Source: Planotetraspora silvatica (GTDB lineage Bacteria; Actinomycetota; Actinomycetes; Streptosporangiales; Streptosporangiaceae). Taken from it: a stretch of 64,000 nt of DNA. The first letter of the stretch is position 1. Every line of letters begins with the position of its first letter. Made by a program: the position numbers and the translations under genes. Shown here one piece after another: positions 43,359 through 52,623 of the stretch. The notes under the pieces are model-generated. The model ran no database searches and had not been told where the DNA came from. It was given only the letters and a program-made list of their open reading frames with translations. The stretch is from positions 1 through 64,000 of the forward strand of contig NZ_BOOQ01000050.1 of NCBI RefSeq assembly GCF_016863315.1, given 5' to 3'.

Positions 43359-44062
43359 ATGAACTCCTCGTACGTGATTGGACGTCGGAAACGGGCGGAT
43401 GGATTCTCCCGCGGGCTCTCTCCATGGCCGGGCCGTGCATTCGTTGCACCGGGCACCCTGTCGGCCTGGCGACGGTCCGGTCATTTGTGCGGCCCGACGT
43501 GACAGGGCACTGGTATGTCCAAGGGACGCGCACGAACGCGAATTGACAGGCCCAAGCGTGTGCGGATCACATTGCCGAGTAACGAACCCGGTATGAATGC
43601 GAGGCCACGGATGAGCCATATCAAAGCCCAAACCTGAATCCTTCGTGAATTCGGCCATATGGGCGCTTGACCAACGCGCAGTTTCTAAATTTCATCCGAA
43701 AAATCTATGCGTGGCCATTCTGGAAGTTCGACGACGACGTCGGGCTGTCAGGGTCCCGGCTCCGCCGACAATGGCGACGGTCGCGCCCGCCGGCTCCGGA
43801 TGTCAGCGCAGCTCGGCCGACACATGCGTCGATCGGGACATCGGCAACGCGCTGATCGTGCGCCGAGCCGTTCACACCGGGACAGACCCTGACCCTGGTG
43901 CCCTCCATCACCTGACCGGCGCCTCCAGCACCGGGCTCGCAGCCACCCGGTTGCGGGGGCCGGTCATGTTCGGCGAATGTGGTCGAGCACGACCGGCCAC
44001 AGCGGCTCGATCGGTAGAGTTGGGTCGCCTCATGCGCCCCACCCGAAAGGCCAAGATCACCC
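43359..44062. other. Intergenic region between the RTX gene and dnaE
   Basis: Over 700 bp hold no recognisable gene. Short open frames on both strands have poor codon quality and no ribosome sites. An AT-rich patch (about 43600-43720) may hold the RTX-gene promoter, and 44000-44062 must hold signals for dnaE. I see no hairpin or known RNA motif. Confidence 0.4.
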
Positions 44063-47000
44063 GTGGCTGATTCGTTCGTACATCTGCATGTTCACACTGA
44101 GTACTCGATGCTGGATGGCGCGGCGAAGATCGGCAAATTGGCTACGCGAGCAGCTGAACTGGGGATGCCGGCGATCGCGATGAGCGACCACGGCAACCTG
44201 TTCGGCGCCTACGAGTTCCAGCAGAAGATGACCGCTGCCGGGGTGAAGCCGATCATCGGGATCGAAGGCTACGTCAGCCCCGAATCCCGCTTCTACAAGC
44301 ACGCGGTGTTCTGGGGGGAACCCCATCAGCGCAAGTCCGACGAGCGGACCGGGCTGGGCGGCGACGTGTCGGCCAGCGGCACCTACCTGCACAAGACGAT
44401 GTGGGCGGTCAACGCCCAAGGGCTGCGCAACCTGTTCCGGATCTCTTCGCTGGCCTCGCTCGAGGGCCACATGAAGAAGTATCCGCGCATGGACGACGAA
44501 CTTTTCGAGCAGTACCACGAAGGGATCGTCGCCACCACCGGCTGCCCCTCCGGTGCGGTCCAGACAAGGCTCCGGCTCGGCCAGTACGACAAGGCTCTGG
44601 AGCATGCCGCCAAGTACCAGGAGATCTTCGGGCGCGACAATTACTTCCTGGAGATCATGGATCACGGCGGGATCCCGATCGAGACGGGGGTCCGCAGCGA
44701 CCTTCTGCGCATCGGTGAGACGCTGGGCATACCGCCATTGGTCACCAACGACTCCCACTACGTCACCGAAGACCAGTCCACCGCCCACGACGCGTTGCTC
44801 TGCGTCGGCACCAACTCCCAGATCAACGACCCGAGCCGGTTCCGGTTCTCCGGCAACGGCTACTACGTGCGCTCCGCCGAGGAGATGTGGGCGCTCGACC
44901 CGAACTCCGAAACGTGGGCACAGGGCTGCAAGAACACCCTGCTGATCGCTGAGCGTGTCGAGTCCTACGACGAGGTGTTCGCCCACCGTGACCTCGCCGC
45001 CAAGTTCCCGGTCCCCGAAGGGGAGACCGAGATGAGCTGGCTTCGCAAGGAGGCACAGCGTGGCGCGGTCCGCCGTTACGGCGACCCGGTGCCGGCGGAA
45101 GTGCTGGAACGGATCGAGTACGAGCTCGGCGTCATCGAGAACATGGGGTTCCCCGGCTACTTCCTCGTCGTCGCCGACATCTGCAAATACGCGCGCGACA
45201 ACGGAATCTGGATCGGCCCGGGCCGAGGATCGGCCACGGGCTCCATGGTGGCCTACGTCACCGGCATCACCGAACTCGACCCCATCGAGCATTCCCTGCT
45301 GTTCGAGCGGTTCCTGAATCCCGAGCGCATCTCCATGCCCGACGTCGACCTCGACTTCGACGAGCGTCGTCGCGGCGACATGATCCGCTACGTCACCGAA
45401 CGGTACGGCGAGGACAACGTCTCGCTGATCATCACCTACATGACGATCAAGTCGAAGGCGGCGGTCAAGGACGCCGCTCGCGTCCTCGGCTACCCCTTCA
45501 TGGTCGGCGAAAAGATCACCAAGGCGTTCCCTCCCGCCGTCATGGGCAAGGAGATCCCGCTCACCGGCATCTTCGACGACAAACACCCTCGCTACCCCGA
45601 GGCGACCGAGCTCCGGAAGCTGTACGAGGACGACCAGGACGTCAAGCAGGTCATCGACACCGCTCTCGGCCTGGAAGGACTGACCCGCGGCACCGGCGTG
45701 CACGCCGCGGGCGTCATCTTGTCCTCCCAGCCTCTGATCGACGTGATGCCGATCTTCATGCGGGCCGACGACGGCGCCCGCATCACCGGCTTCGACGGGC
45801 CCAGCAGCGAGAACATGGGCGCGCTGAAGATGGACTTCCTCGGCCTGCGCAACCTGACCGTCATCGGCGACGCCGTCCACAACGTGAAGGCCAACCGCGG
45901 CATCGACCTGGACATGCTCTCCCTGTCGCTGGACGACAAGAACACCTACGAGTTGCTGGCACGCGGTGACACGCTCGGGGTGTTTCAGCTCGACAGCTCG
46001 ATGATGCGCGACCTCACCAAGCTGATCGCCCCAGCCCGGTTCGAGGACATCTCATCGGTCCTGGCGCTGGGCCGCCCCGGTCCCATGGGAGCCAACGCCC
46101 ACACCAACTACGCGCTTCGCAAGGCCGGGCAACAGGAGATCAAGCCGATCCACCCCTCGCTCACGGAGGCACTCGAGCCGATCCTCGGCACGACCTACCA
46201 CCTGGTGGTCTACCAAGAGCAGGTCATGGCCATCGCCCAGCAACTGGCCGGGTACACCCTCGGCGGCGCCGACATCCTGCGCAGAGCGATGGGCAAGAAG
46301 AAGAAGGAGGAGATGGACAAGCAATGGGCCACCTTCTCCTCCGGAATGGTCGGCAAGGGATACACCGAAGAAGCCGCCAAAGCCGTCTGGGACGTCCTGG
46401 AACCGTTCAGCTCCTACGGATTCAACAAGTCCCACACCGCCGGTTACGGGCTCGTCTCCTACTGGACCGCCTACCTCAAGGCCAACTACCAGGCCGAGTA
46501 CATGGCCGCCCTGCTCACCTCGGTCGGCACCAACAAGGATCGGATGGCGCTCTACCTCGCTGAATGCCGTCGCATGAAACTGAAAGTCCTGCCGCCGGAC
46601 GTCAACGAATCCGGCCTGCGTTTCAGCGCTGTCGGTGAGGACGTGCGGTTCGGGCTCGGCGCCGTCCAGAACGTCGGCGAGAACGCCATCAACGGCATCA
46701 TCTCCGCCCGAACCGCAAAGGGCGCCTTCACCGATTTCAATGATTTCCTGACGAAGGTCCCCCAGGTCGTCTGCAACAAACGCACCATCGAATCGCTGAT
46801 CAAAGCCGGTGCGTTCGACGAACTCGGCCACTCCCGAATGGGTCTGGTTCAGATCCATGACCAGGCGGTGGACTCGGTCATCGACGTCAAACGGAAAGAG
46901 GCCCTCGGCCAGGACTCGCTGTTCGGCGCCTTCGATGACGACGGCGGTGAAAACGGCAGCGTCTTTCACGTCATGATTCCCGATGGCGAGTGGGACAAGA

Positions 47001-47650
47001 AGACCAAGCTGGCCTTCGAGCGGGAGATGCTCGGCCTCTACGTATCCGATCACCCGCTCAATGGAGCGGAACGCGTTCTGGAGCGCAATCGCGATCTGAC
47101 CATCGCCCAGATCCTCGACGGTCAGGCGGGCTTCGGCAACGTGCGCATCGCCGGCATCATTTCCGGCGTCGACAAGAAGGTCACCAAGAAGGGCGACGTG
47201 TGGGCGATCCTCAAGATCGAAGACCACGACGCGTCCATCGAGGTGCCCTGCTTCCCCCAGACCTACCAGTTGTACGGGACCAACCTCGCGCCCGACCTGG
47301 TCGTCTCCGTTACGGGCCGGATCCGCTCACGCGGCGACGGTGAGGAGGCGACGGTGTCGTTCAACGCCATGGACATCTCGTTCCTGGACATCTCCGGAAT
47401 CCAGGCGGACGGGCGTGAACCTGTGGTCATCGCTCTTCGCGAGGAACGCGTGACCGAAGATCTTGTCAGTGAACTCAAAAGGATCTTGACGGTACATCCC
47501 GGTGATACGCCGGTCCGTATCCGTGTGGAACGCCTCAACCGCAGGATCAGCCTCGTCGAACTCCCCGACTATGCGGTCAACATCAGCAACGGAGCATTCG
47601 CGGGGGACATCAAAGTCCTTCTCGGCGCAGGCGCGCTGGTCGGACCATGA
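44063..47650 (+). CDS. dnaE: DNA polymerase III alpha subunit
   Basis: Product of 1195 residues, full length for actinobacterial DnaE1, the replicative polymerase. The N-terminal PHP domain begins VHLHVHTEYSMLDGAAKI. GRGSATGSMVAYVTGI (about 389) and the catalytic aspartates in MPDVDLDFDERRRGDMIRYV (about 425) form the palm. Finger and HhH regions follow (SSYGFNKSHTAGYGLVSYWT), and a C-terminal OB-fold lies near residues 1025-1110 (FGNVRIAGIISGVDKKVTKK). No intein or interruption is present. It starts at GTG 44063; no strong ribosome site is visible, so a leaderless or weakly initiated transcript is possible. Confidence 0.97.
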   Translation: MADSFVHLHVHTEYSMLDGAAKIGKLATRAAELGMPAIAMSDHGNLFGAYEFQQKMTAAGVKPIIGIEGYVSPESRFYKHAVFWGEPHQRKSDERTGLGGDVSASGTYLHKTMWAVNAQGLRNLFRISSLASLEGHMKKYPRMDDELFEQYHEGIVATTGCPSGAVQTRLRLGQYDKALEHAAKYQEIFGRDNYFLEIMDHGGIPIETGVRSDLLRIGETLGIPPLVTNDSHYVTEDQSTAHDALLCVGTNSQINDPSRFRFSGNGYYVRSAEEMWALDPNSETWAQGCKNTLLIAERVESYDEVFAHRDLAAKFPVPEGETEMSWLRKEAQRGAVRRYGDPVPAEVLERIEYELGVIENMGFPGYFLVVADICKYARDNGIWIGPGRGSATGSMVAYVTGITELDPIEHSLLFERFLNPERISMPDVDLDFDERRRGDMIRYVTERYGEDNVSLIITYMTIKSKAAVKDAARVLGYPFMVGEKITKAFPPAVMGKEIPLTGIFDDKHPRYPEATELRKLYEDDQDVKQVIDTALGLEGLTRGTGVHAAGVILSSQPLIDVMPIFMRADDGARITGFDGPSSENMGALKMDFLGLRNLTVIGDAVHNVKANRGIDLDMLSLSLDDKNTYELLARGDTLGVFQLDSSMMRDLTKLIAPARFEDISSVLALGRPGPMGANAHTNYALRKAGQQEIKPIHPSLTEALEPILGTTYHLVVYQEQVMAIAQQLAGYTLGGADILRRAMGKKKKEEMDKQWATFSSGMVGKGYTEEAAKAVWDVLEPFSSYGFNKSHTAGYGLVSYWTAYLKANYQAEYMAALLTSVGTNKDRMALYLAECRRMKLKVLPPDVNESGLRFSAVGEDVRFGLGAVQNVGENAINGIISARTAKGAFTDFNDFLTKVPQVVCNKRTIESLIKAGAFDELGHSRMGLVQIHDQAVDSVIDVKRKEALGQDSLFGAFDDDGGENGSVFHVMIPDGEWDKKTKLAFEREMLGLYVSDHPLNGAERVLERNRDLTIAQILDGQAGFGNVRIAGIISGVDKKVTKKGDVWAILKIEDHDASIEVPCFPQTYQLYGTNLAPDLVVSVTGRIRSRGDGEEATVSFNAMDISFLDISGIQADGREPVVIALREERVTEDLVSELKRILTVHPGDTPVRIRVERLNRRISLVELPDYAVNISNGAFAGDIKVLLGAGALVGP

Positions 47651-47722
47651 CAGGGCGATACGACCTCGCACTCAAAGGCGCGGAGCCGAACTGTCACGCA
47701 GGATGAGGCACACCGGGCGGTG

Positions 47723-47741
47723 ACCGGCTGGTCGAGCCGGT
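47723..47741. terminator. Small hairpin between dnaE and the broken metallopeptidase gene
   Basis: ACCGGCT and AGCCGGT form a 7-bp stem with a 5-nt loop between convergent genes. Short, but well placed to terminate dnaE transcription. Confidence 0.45.
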
Positions 47742-47760
47742 ACGTCTCCGACGTCGCCGT

Positions 47761-48491
47761 TCAGGTGACAGCTCGCTTCGCGGCCGTCCATGTGTTGCAC
47801 GCACCCGGCTCGCCGGAACGGTAACCCTTCTCCAACCAACGCAACTGGGTGGACAACTTGCCATGGATCGTGACCCATGCCGATCCGAGTACACGGCCCA
47901 CGTACAGCGACCGATACCGCTGCCACGACGGCGTATCGCTCCGCATGCCGCTGATGGCCACTCCGGCGAAGCACGAGGCCTGGAGTGCCGCCTGCCTGCT
48001 CACAAGGTCCTTGTCCCGCTGCGTGGCGAATTGGTGGCGCCGCAGTAATAGCCGTCGGCACCTCTCGGAGGCACCGCCCCACACTCGGGATCATTCATCT
48101 GGCGCTGGATGAACTTCCGTTCGGGTGGCGTATAGGCGATTCTCGTGGCTTTGAATTCGCGGCTCCAGAGGTCGTCCAGGCAGGTGGAGACCGACGCCAT
48201 GTACTTCTGCATCGCCGGCCGACTGCCCGGTGTGATCGCCGGGAGCCTGCAGTCGGCCTTGGCCCGCGGGGCCGCGTAGAGCGGGCTCTTGGTCGCGGCG
48301 GGGGGACCTGTGAGCAGCGTGACGAGGTCCGGTTCCGCTGCGGCCTCCGGCGACGGCGATGAGGTCGCTGTCGACGCGGAAGGCCGCGAGGCGGAGTGGG
48401 ACGCACGGTCGGCGGGTCCCGACGCGGTGCTGGGAGAGCAGGCCGTCAGCAGGGCACAGCTCACGAGTACAAGCGGGGAGAGGCGGAGCAT
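47761..48491 (-). pseudogene. Neutral zinc metallopeptidase-like lipoprotein, internally deleted and frameshifted
   Basis: From the ATG at 48491 the translation has a lipoprotein signal (CALLTAC), then a conserved N-terminal part ending YTPPERKFIQRQMNDPECGA and GYYCGA. That frame stops at 48000. The family's C-terminal part continues in another frame from about 48045 (SRQAALQASCFAGVAISGM, later STQLRWLEKGYRSGEPGACN) to a stop at 47761. The segment between them, which in the YpfJ-like family carries the HExxH zinc site, is absent. The lesion is therefore a deletion of some 40-50 codons plus a frame change. Confidence 0.7.
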
Positions 48492-48648
48492 ATGGCGCAA
48501 TTTACTGTGTACGCACTCAAACCAGTGCGATCAGGACCTCGCGTGATCAACGGGATGATCCATCGCACTCACCACGCCCCACGGCGCCGGCCCCCGCTCA
48601 ACCATGCGCTCCGCCTTCCCGTCGCCATGCCGCGGCGGCATCCCCGGC

Positions 48649-49449
48649 TCAGGCCCTCGCGCCGCCGTCGACTCGCAGGACGGTACCGGTCACGTAGGAG
48701 GAGCGGTCACTGAGGAGCCAGGCGGCGGCCTGGGCGATTTCGTCGGGGTCGGCCGCGCGGCGCAGCGGGGTGTGCTCATTGAGCCGCTCGACGAGACCGG
48801 GCGAATCCGCCTCCCACGCACGGATCATCTCGGTCAGCGTGGTGCCGGGGGCGATCGCGTTGACGCGGATGCCTTCCGGGCCGTAGGTGATGGCAGCCGA
48901 CTCGGTGAGGCTGTTGACCGCCCGCTTCATCGCACCGTAGGCGGGCAGCTCGGGATTGCCCATCAGGCTGCCGACGCTGGAGTTGTTGACGATGGCCCCC
49001 GTGCCGACGGTGGCCCGGATGGCGGCGACCTCGGCGACCATGGCCAGCCACGGGCCCCGGAGGTTCACGGCGTAGACGTGGTCGAAGTCGGCCTCCCGCA
49101 CCTGGTCCATCGGGCCGGGCGGCACGATCGTCGCGCCGTTGTTGAAGGCGACGTCGAGCCGGCCGTACAGGTCCACGGCCCGGTCGACGGCGGCGCGCAC
49201 GCTGGTCGCGTCGGCGAGATCGCACACTGCGTAGTCCGCGATGCCGCCCGCTGCCCGGACCTCTGCAGTGACCGCCTTCAGCTGGGCCTCCGTGCGGGCC
49301 GCGAGCAGCACCCGGGCGCCCTCCCGGGCGAACAGCCGGGCCGCGGCGGCGCCGATGCCGCGCCCGGCACCGGTGACGAAGGCGACCTTGCCGGCCAGCA
49401 GGCCCAGGGCGGCGGGGGTGGATGTTTCGGTGGTGGGTGTGTTGTCCAT
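48649..49449 (-). CDS. SDR family oxidoreductase
   Basis: Product of 266 residues from the ATG at 49449. TGAGRGIGAAAARL (about 25-38), FNNGAT in place of the usual NNAG, SSVGS with AYGAMKRA (YxxxK) and a C-terminal VDGGARA are present. The Ala-to-Gly change in the NNAG motif is tolerated in some members. It is divergent from the XRE-family regulator at 49539 with a palindrome between, so that regulator probably controls it. The substrate is unknown. Confidence 0.8.
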   Translation of the reverse strand: MDNTPTTETSTPAALGLLAGKVAFVTGAGRGIGAAAARLFAREGARVLLAARTEAQLKAVTAEVRAAGGIADYAVCDLADATSVRAAVDRAVDLYGRLDVAFNNGATIVPPGPMDQVREADFDHVYAVNLRGPWLAMVAEVAAIRATVGTGAIVNNSSVGSLMGNPELPAYGAMKRAVNSLTESAAITYGPEGIRVNAIAPGTTLTEMIRAWEADSPGLVERLNEHTPLRRAADPDEIAQAAAWLLSDRSSYVTGTVLRVDGGARA

Positions 49450-49480
49450 GGCAGCGAGCCTGCCGACAGTCCGCGGAGCG

Positions 49481-49507
49481 GATCCAGGCACCGGTGGTAC
49501 CTGGATC
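49481..49507. promoter_or_regulatory. Palindromic operator candidate between SDR and XRE genes
   Basis: GATCCAGG (49481-49488) and CCTGGATC (49500-49507) are perfect arms 11 nt apart, with the smaller palindrome CACCGGTG inside. The site lies 32 bp from both start codons. Confidence 0.6.
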
Positions 49508-49538
49508 GGCTCGGCGGCCACCTGCGCATACTGGGGGT

Positions 49539-50390
49539 GTGGACAGACGAGAATTGGCGGCCTTCCTGCGCAGCAGGCGCGAGCGGATCACCCCCGCCGA
49601 CGTGGGGCTGCCTTCCGGTCCGCGCCGCCGCACCCCGGGGCTGCGCCGCGAGGAGGCGGCGCAGCTGGCGTTCATCTCGACCGAGTACTACACGCGGCTG
49701 GAGCAGGCCCGCGGCCCGCGCCCGTCGCGGGAGGTGCTGGCCGGGCTGGCCCGGGCCCTGCGCCTGTCGGACGCCGAGCGCGACCACCTCCACCACCTCG
49801 CCGGAGCACCGCCGGGTCCCCCGCCCGGGCCCTCGCGCGAGGTACGGCAGAGCATCCTTGACCTGCTGTACCGGTTGCCGCAGGCCGCCGCGATCGTGAC
49901 GTCCGCGACGCACGAGGTGATCGCCTGGAATGATCTGGCGGCCGCCCTCATGGAGGACTTCTCCGCCCTGTCGCGGCGCGACCGCAATCTTGTGCGCCGT
50001 GTCTTCCTCGGCCCGCACCCGCAGGGGCGGCGGTTGTACGGGGTGTCGGACGCGGACGGTTTCGCCCGCAGCGCGGCCCAGGACCTACACGCCGCCGCCG
50101 CCCGTTACCCCGACGATCCCGAGGTGGCCGAGCTGGTGAGTGAACTCCTCGCCGGCAGCGAGGAGTTCGCCCGCCTGTGGGCCTCCCACGACGTGAGCGC
50201 CGAACTCACCCTGTGCAAGACCTTCCAGCATCCCCTGGTCGGCCCGGTCACCGTCAACTGCGACGTCCTCGACATCACCGACCGGGACCAGCGGGTCGTG
50301 ATCTACACCGCCGCGCCCGGCTCACCGTCCGAGGAGGCGCTGCGGCTGCTGTCGGTCGTCGGCACGCAGCGCATGGACGTGCCCGGCTGA
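49539..50390 (+). CDS. XRE-family regulator with MmyB-like ligand domain
   Basis: Product of 283 residues from the GTG at 49539. The N-terminus is a helix-turn-helix of the XRE type (LAAFLRSRRERITPADVGLP; TPGLRREEAAQLAFISTEYY, about residues 5-60). The remainder is the MmyB-like PAS-type domain (VTSATHEVIAWNDLAAALME), which in MmyB-like proteins is thought to bind fatty-acid-like ligands. It is divergent from an SDR gene across 89 bp with a palindrome; this SDR/MmyB pairing is widespread in actinomycetes. Confidence 0.85.
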   Translation: MDRRELAAFLRSRRERITPADVGLPSGPRRRTPGLRREEAAQLAFISTEYYTRLEQARGPRPSREVLAGLARALRLSDAERDHLHHLAGAPPGPPPGPSREVRQSILDLLYRLPQAAAIVTSATHEVIAWNDLAAALMEDFSALSRRDRNLVRRVFLGPHPQGRRLYGVSDADGFARSAAQDLHAAAARYPDDPEVAELVSELLAGSEEFARLWASHDVSAELTLCKTFQHPLVGPVTVNCDVLDITDRDQRVVIYTAAPGSPSEEALRLLSVVGTQRMDVPG

Positions 50391-50404
50391 GCGACAGGGC
50401 TCGC

Positions 50405-50989
50405 TCATGGCACCTGCCGCCGCGGTTTCCGGTCGGCGGCGATGACCGACATGACGTGCGCGTCGACCCACTCGCCATCCATCAGCAGCGCCTGTCGACG
50501 GGTGCCCTCGTGCCGGAACCCGGCCTTCTCATACACACGTCGCGCACGAGGGTTGAAGTCGAACACCTCGAGCTCGACCCGGTTGAGCCCGACCACCTCG
50601 AAGGCGTAGTCGAGGACCAGGCGGGTGGCCTCGGTCCCATAGCCCCTTCCTCGGGCGGCAAGCCAGATCCGGTAGTTGCACCACCGGTTCGCCGAGTCGA
50701 GATCGTTGAGGACCGCCTCGCCGATGATCCGGCAGGTGCTGCGCTCGAGCACCACCCACACCATCCGGTCGCGCGCTGTGGACCAGGCCTGGTAGATCCG
50801 CTCGAGCTCGTCGGCTTCGTAGGCGGGGGCGGGTGCGGTTCTGCTGTTGACACTGCCGGTGAGGACCGCCACTTCGGGGTCGTCCAACTCCACGTTGAGA
50901 ATGAGTGCGTCGCCGGCGCGTACCGGGCGGAGGTCGACGAGGTCTCCGTGGAGCGTCGGCTTGTGGGAGAAGTCGAGCTGGTCCGTCAC
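50405..50989 (-). CDS. GNAT family acetyltransferase (RimJ/RimL-like)
   Basis: Product of 194 residues from the GTG at 50989, overlapping the stop of the preceding gene (GTGA). The acetyl-CoA site is in WLAARGRGYGTEATRLVLDY (about 118-137), followed by GLNRVELEVFDFNPRARRVY and EKAGF. The pattern is that of RimJ/RimL-type N-acetyltransferases; the substrate could be a small molecule or a protein N-terminus. It is last of a gene run that includes a PEP-mutase-like enzyme and an SDR. Confidence 0.85.
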   Translation of the reverse strand: MTDQLDFSHKPTLHGDLVDLRPVRAGDALILNVELDDPEVAVLTGSVNSRTAPAPAYEADELERIYQAWSTARDRMVWVVLERSTCRIIGEAVLNDLDSANRWCNYRIWLAARGRGYGTEATRLVLDYAFEVVGLNRVELEVFDFNPRARRVYEKAGFRHEGTRRQALLMDGEWVDAHVMSVIAADRKPRRQVP

Positions 50990-51747
50990 TTCCGTGCCTC
51001 GAAGAGAGACTGGAGATCGGTGTGCAGGTGGTCGAGTGCGCTGCGGTACAGCTGGGGCCCCACGGAGACCCGGGCCACACCGATTGCGCGGAGCTCGTCC
51101 AGCGACCCGCCTTTCAGCGGAAGACCAGCGTTCACCGGCGCGCCGACCTCGGCGACGACGGCCCGGAGGTCGTCCGGCCCGGCTCCGGGAGGGAACACAC
51201 AATCGGCGCCGGCCGACCAGTACGCCTCAGCCCTGCTGATCGCATCGGCACGCTTCTGCTCCTCGGCCAGAGGCGAGGTGGGGAAGAAAGAGTCGATCCG
51301 GGCATTGATGACCAGCGGCACCCCGATACGGTCGGCGGCTGCGCGCATCCGCGCGATGTAGGTGGCGCGGACATCGACGTCGATCAGGCCGCCGTTGGCG
51401 TGATCACTGTCCTCGATGTTGCAGCCGACGGCTCCGATCCCATTCAGCAGTTCGACCAGCTCCTCCGGCGCCATCCGGTAGCCGGCCTCGGCATCGACGG
51501 TGACCGGCACGTCGACAGAGGCTGCGATGCGTCGGGCGACGAACATCATCTCCTTGCTCGGGGCGCCCTCACCGTCGTCGTAGCCCAGAGCGGCGGCGAT
51601 CGCGTTGCTCGCGGTCGCGACCACCGGGAAGCCCGCGTCGACGACGGCGCGGGCGCTGCCCACGTCCCAGGCATTGGGCAGCACCAGCGGAGCGCCCGGG
51701 ATGTGCAGGGAACGAAGCAGCTTGGCCTTGTCGGCCTGATCAGACAT
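50986..51747 (-). CDS. Isocitrate lyase/PEP mutase superfamily enzyme
   Basis: Product of 253 residues from the ATG at 51747 (GAGG just upstream). It shows the TIM-barrel features: LVLPNAWDVGSARAVVDAG, VVATASNAIAAALGYDDGEG, VTVDAEAGY (metal-binding Asp/Glu) and NIEDSD. The catalytic KKCGH motif of isocitrate lyase is absent, as in most of this subfamily (oxaloacetate/2-methylisocitrate lyase-like). It probably cleaves or forms a C-C bond next to a carboxylate. It starts 7 bp after the SDR gene. Confidence 0.85.
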   Translation of the reverse strand: MSDQADKAKLLRSLHIPGAPLVLPNAWDVGSARAVVDAGFPVVATASNAIAAALGYDDGEGAPSKEMMFVARRIAASVDVPVTVDAEAGYRMAPEELVELLNGIGAVGCNIEDSDHANGGLIDVDVRATYIARMRAAADRIGVPLVINARIDSFFPTSPLAEEQKRADAISRAEAYWSAGADCVFPPGAGPDDLRAVVAEVGAPVNAGLPLKGGSLDELRAIGVARVSVGPQLYRSALDHLHTDLQSLFEARK

Positions 51748-51754
51748 GGCGGCC

Positions 51755-52567
51755 TCAGTCGACAAGTGCGCCGGCGGACAGATTGGCGATTGTCCCGGTC
51801 ATGGCTCCAGCTCGATCCGAAGCCAGGAACGCGGCCGTCTCTGCGATTTCAGAGAGCGTAGGCAGCCTCTTGAGAAGCGTCCCCTGGACCATCCCCCCGC
51901 CTTCGAGCATTTCCTGGACCGACTGCCCGGCCGCTGCCGCGGTTTGCTTGAAGAGGTCCGTGGTGTAGGAGCCCGCCGCCGGCGCGTCGACGACGGCGTG
52001 TGGACGGATGCAGATCACCCGGATGTTGCCGGGTGCCAGCTCCGCGGCCAGAACCCGCGAGAAGGCCTCCTTGCCGGCCGCGCTCACGCTGTGCCCCAAG
52101 ATGCCGCCCACAGCCAGTTTGGAACCCGGCTCGGACAAAGTCAGGATGACGCCAGGACGCTCGCGACCCATGTGCCGTGCCACAGCCTTGCTGGTGATGA
52201 ACAACGTCCGCAGAAAGCCATCAATCGGCCGCATGAACTCCTCCAGCGAGAGGTCCGCCAGCAAAGTCCCCTGGTCGTGCATGACACTCACGGCGTTGAG
52301 GGCGATGTCGATGCCGCCGGTCTTCGCCGCGATCGCATCGGCGTGCTCTTCGACCGCCTGTTGATCGAGAACGTCAACCTGTGCGGTCTCGACCGTTCCG
52401 CCCGTGGCGGCGATATCACGCGCCACGGCGTCGAGCTTCGCCTGCGTCCGCCCGGCGATGAAGACCCTCGCACCTTCCCGGGCGAATACCCGTGCGATTG
52501 CGCCGCCGATCGCGCCCCCGCCTCCATAGATCACAGCGTTCTTGTCGCCAAGCAGCAACCCGCTCAT
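51755..52567 (-). CDS. SDR-like protein lacking the catalytic tyrosine
   Basis: Product of 270 residues from the ATG at 52567 (GGAGGA upstream). The Rossmann start is GGGGAIGGAIARVFAREGA, but the motif after it is LNAVSV rather than NNAG. At the active site the sequence is GHSVSAAGKEAF: the Lys is kept, but the Tyr four residues before it is Ser. The rest of the fold, with NIRVICIRPHAV, is SDR-like. It may be an atypical reductase or a non-catalytic binding protein. It is followed by the PEP-mutase-like gene after 7 bp. Confidence 0.75.
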   Translation of the reverse strand: MSGLLLGDKNAVIYGGGGAIGGAIARVFAREGARVFIAGRTQAKLDAVARDIAATGGTVETAQVDVLDQQAVEEHADAIAAKTGGIDIALNAVSVMHDQGTLLADLSLEEFMRPIDGFLRTLFITSKAVARHMGRERPGVILTLSEPGSKLAVGGILGHSVSAAGKEAFSRVLAAELAPGNIRVICIRPHAVVDAPAAGSYTTDLFKQTAAAAGQSVQEMLEGGGMVQGTLLKRLPTLSEIAETAAFLASDRAGAMTGTIANLSAGALVD

Positions 52568-52623
52568 ATGTGTCCTCCAAAGGTGATTGATTCGTCCGAA
52601 TGATTCGTCGTCGACGGCGACGC

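Noticed and set aside
43645-44070. Open frames of up to 141 codons between the RTX gene and dnaE.
   Set aside because: They lack ribosome sites and recognisable domains, and the longest overlaps the dnaE start in another frame.
44057-45880. A 607-codon open frame on the minus strand opposite dnaE.
   Set aside because: It mirrors dnaE codon structure and has no motif of its own.
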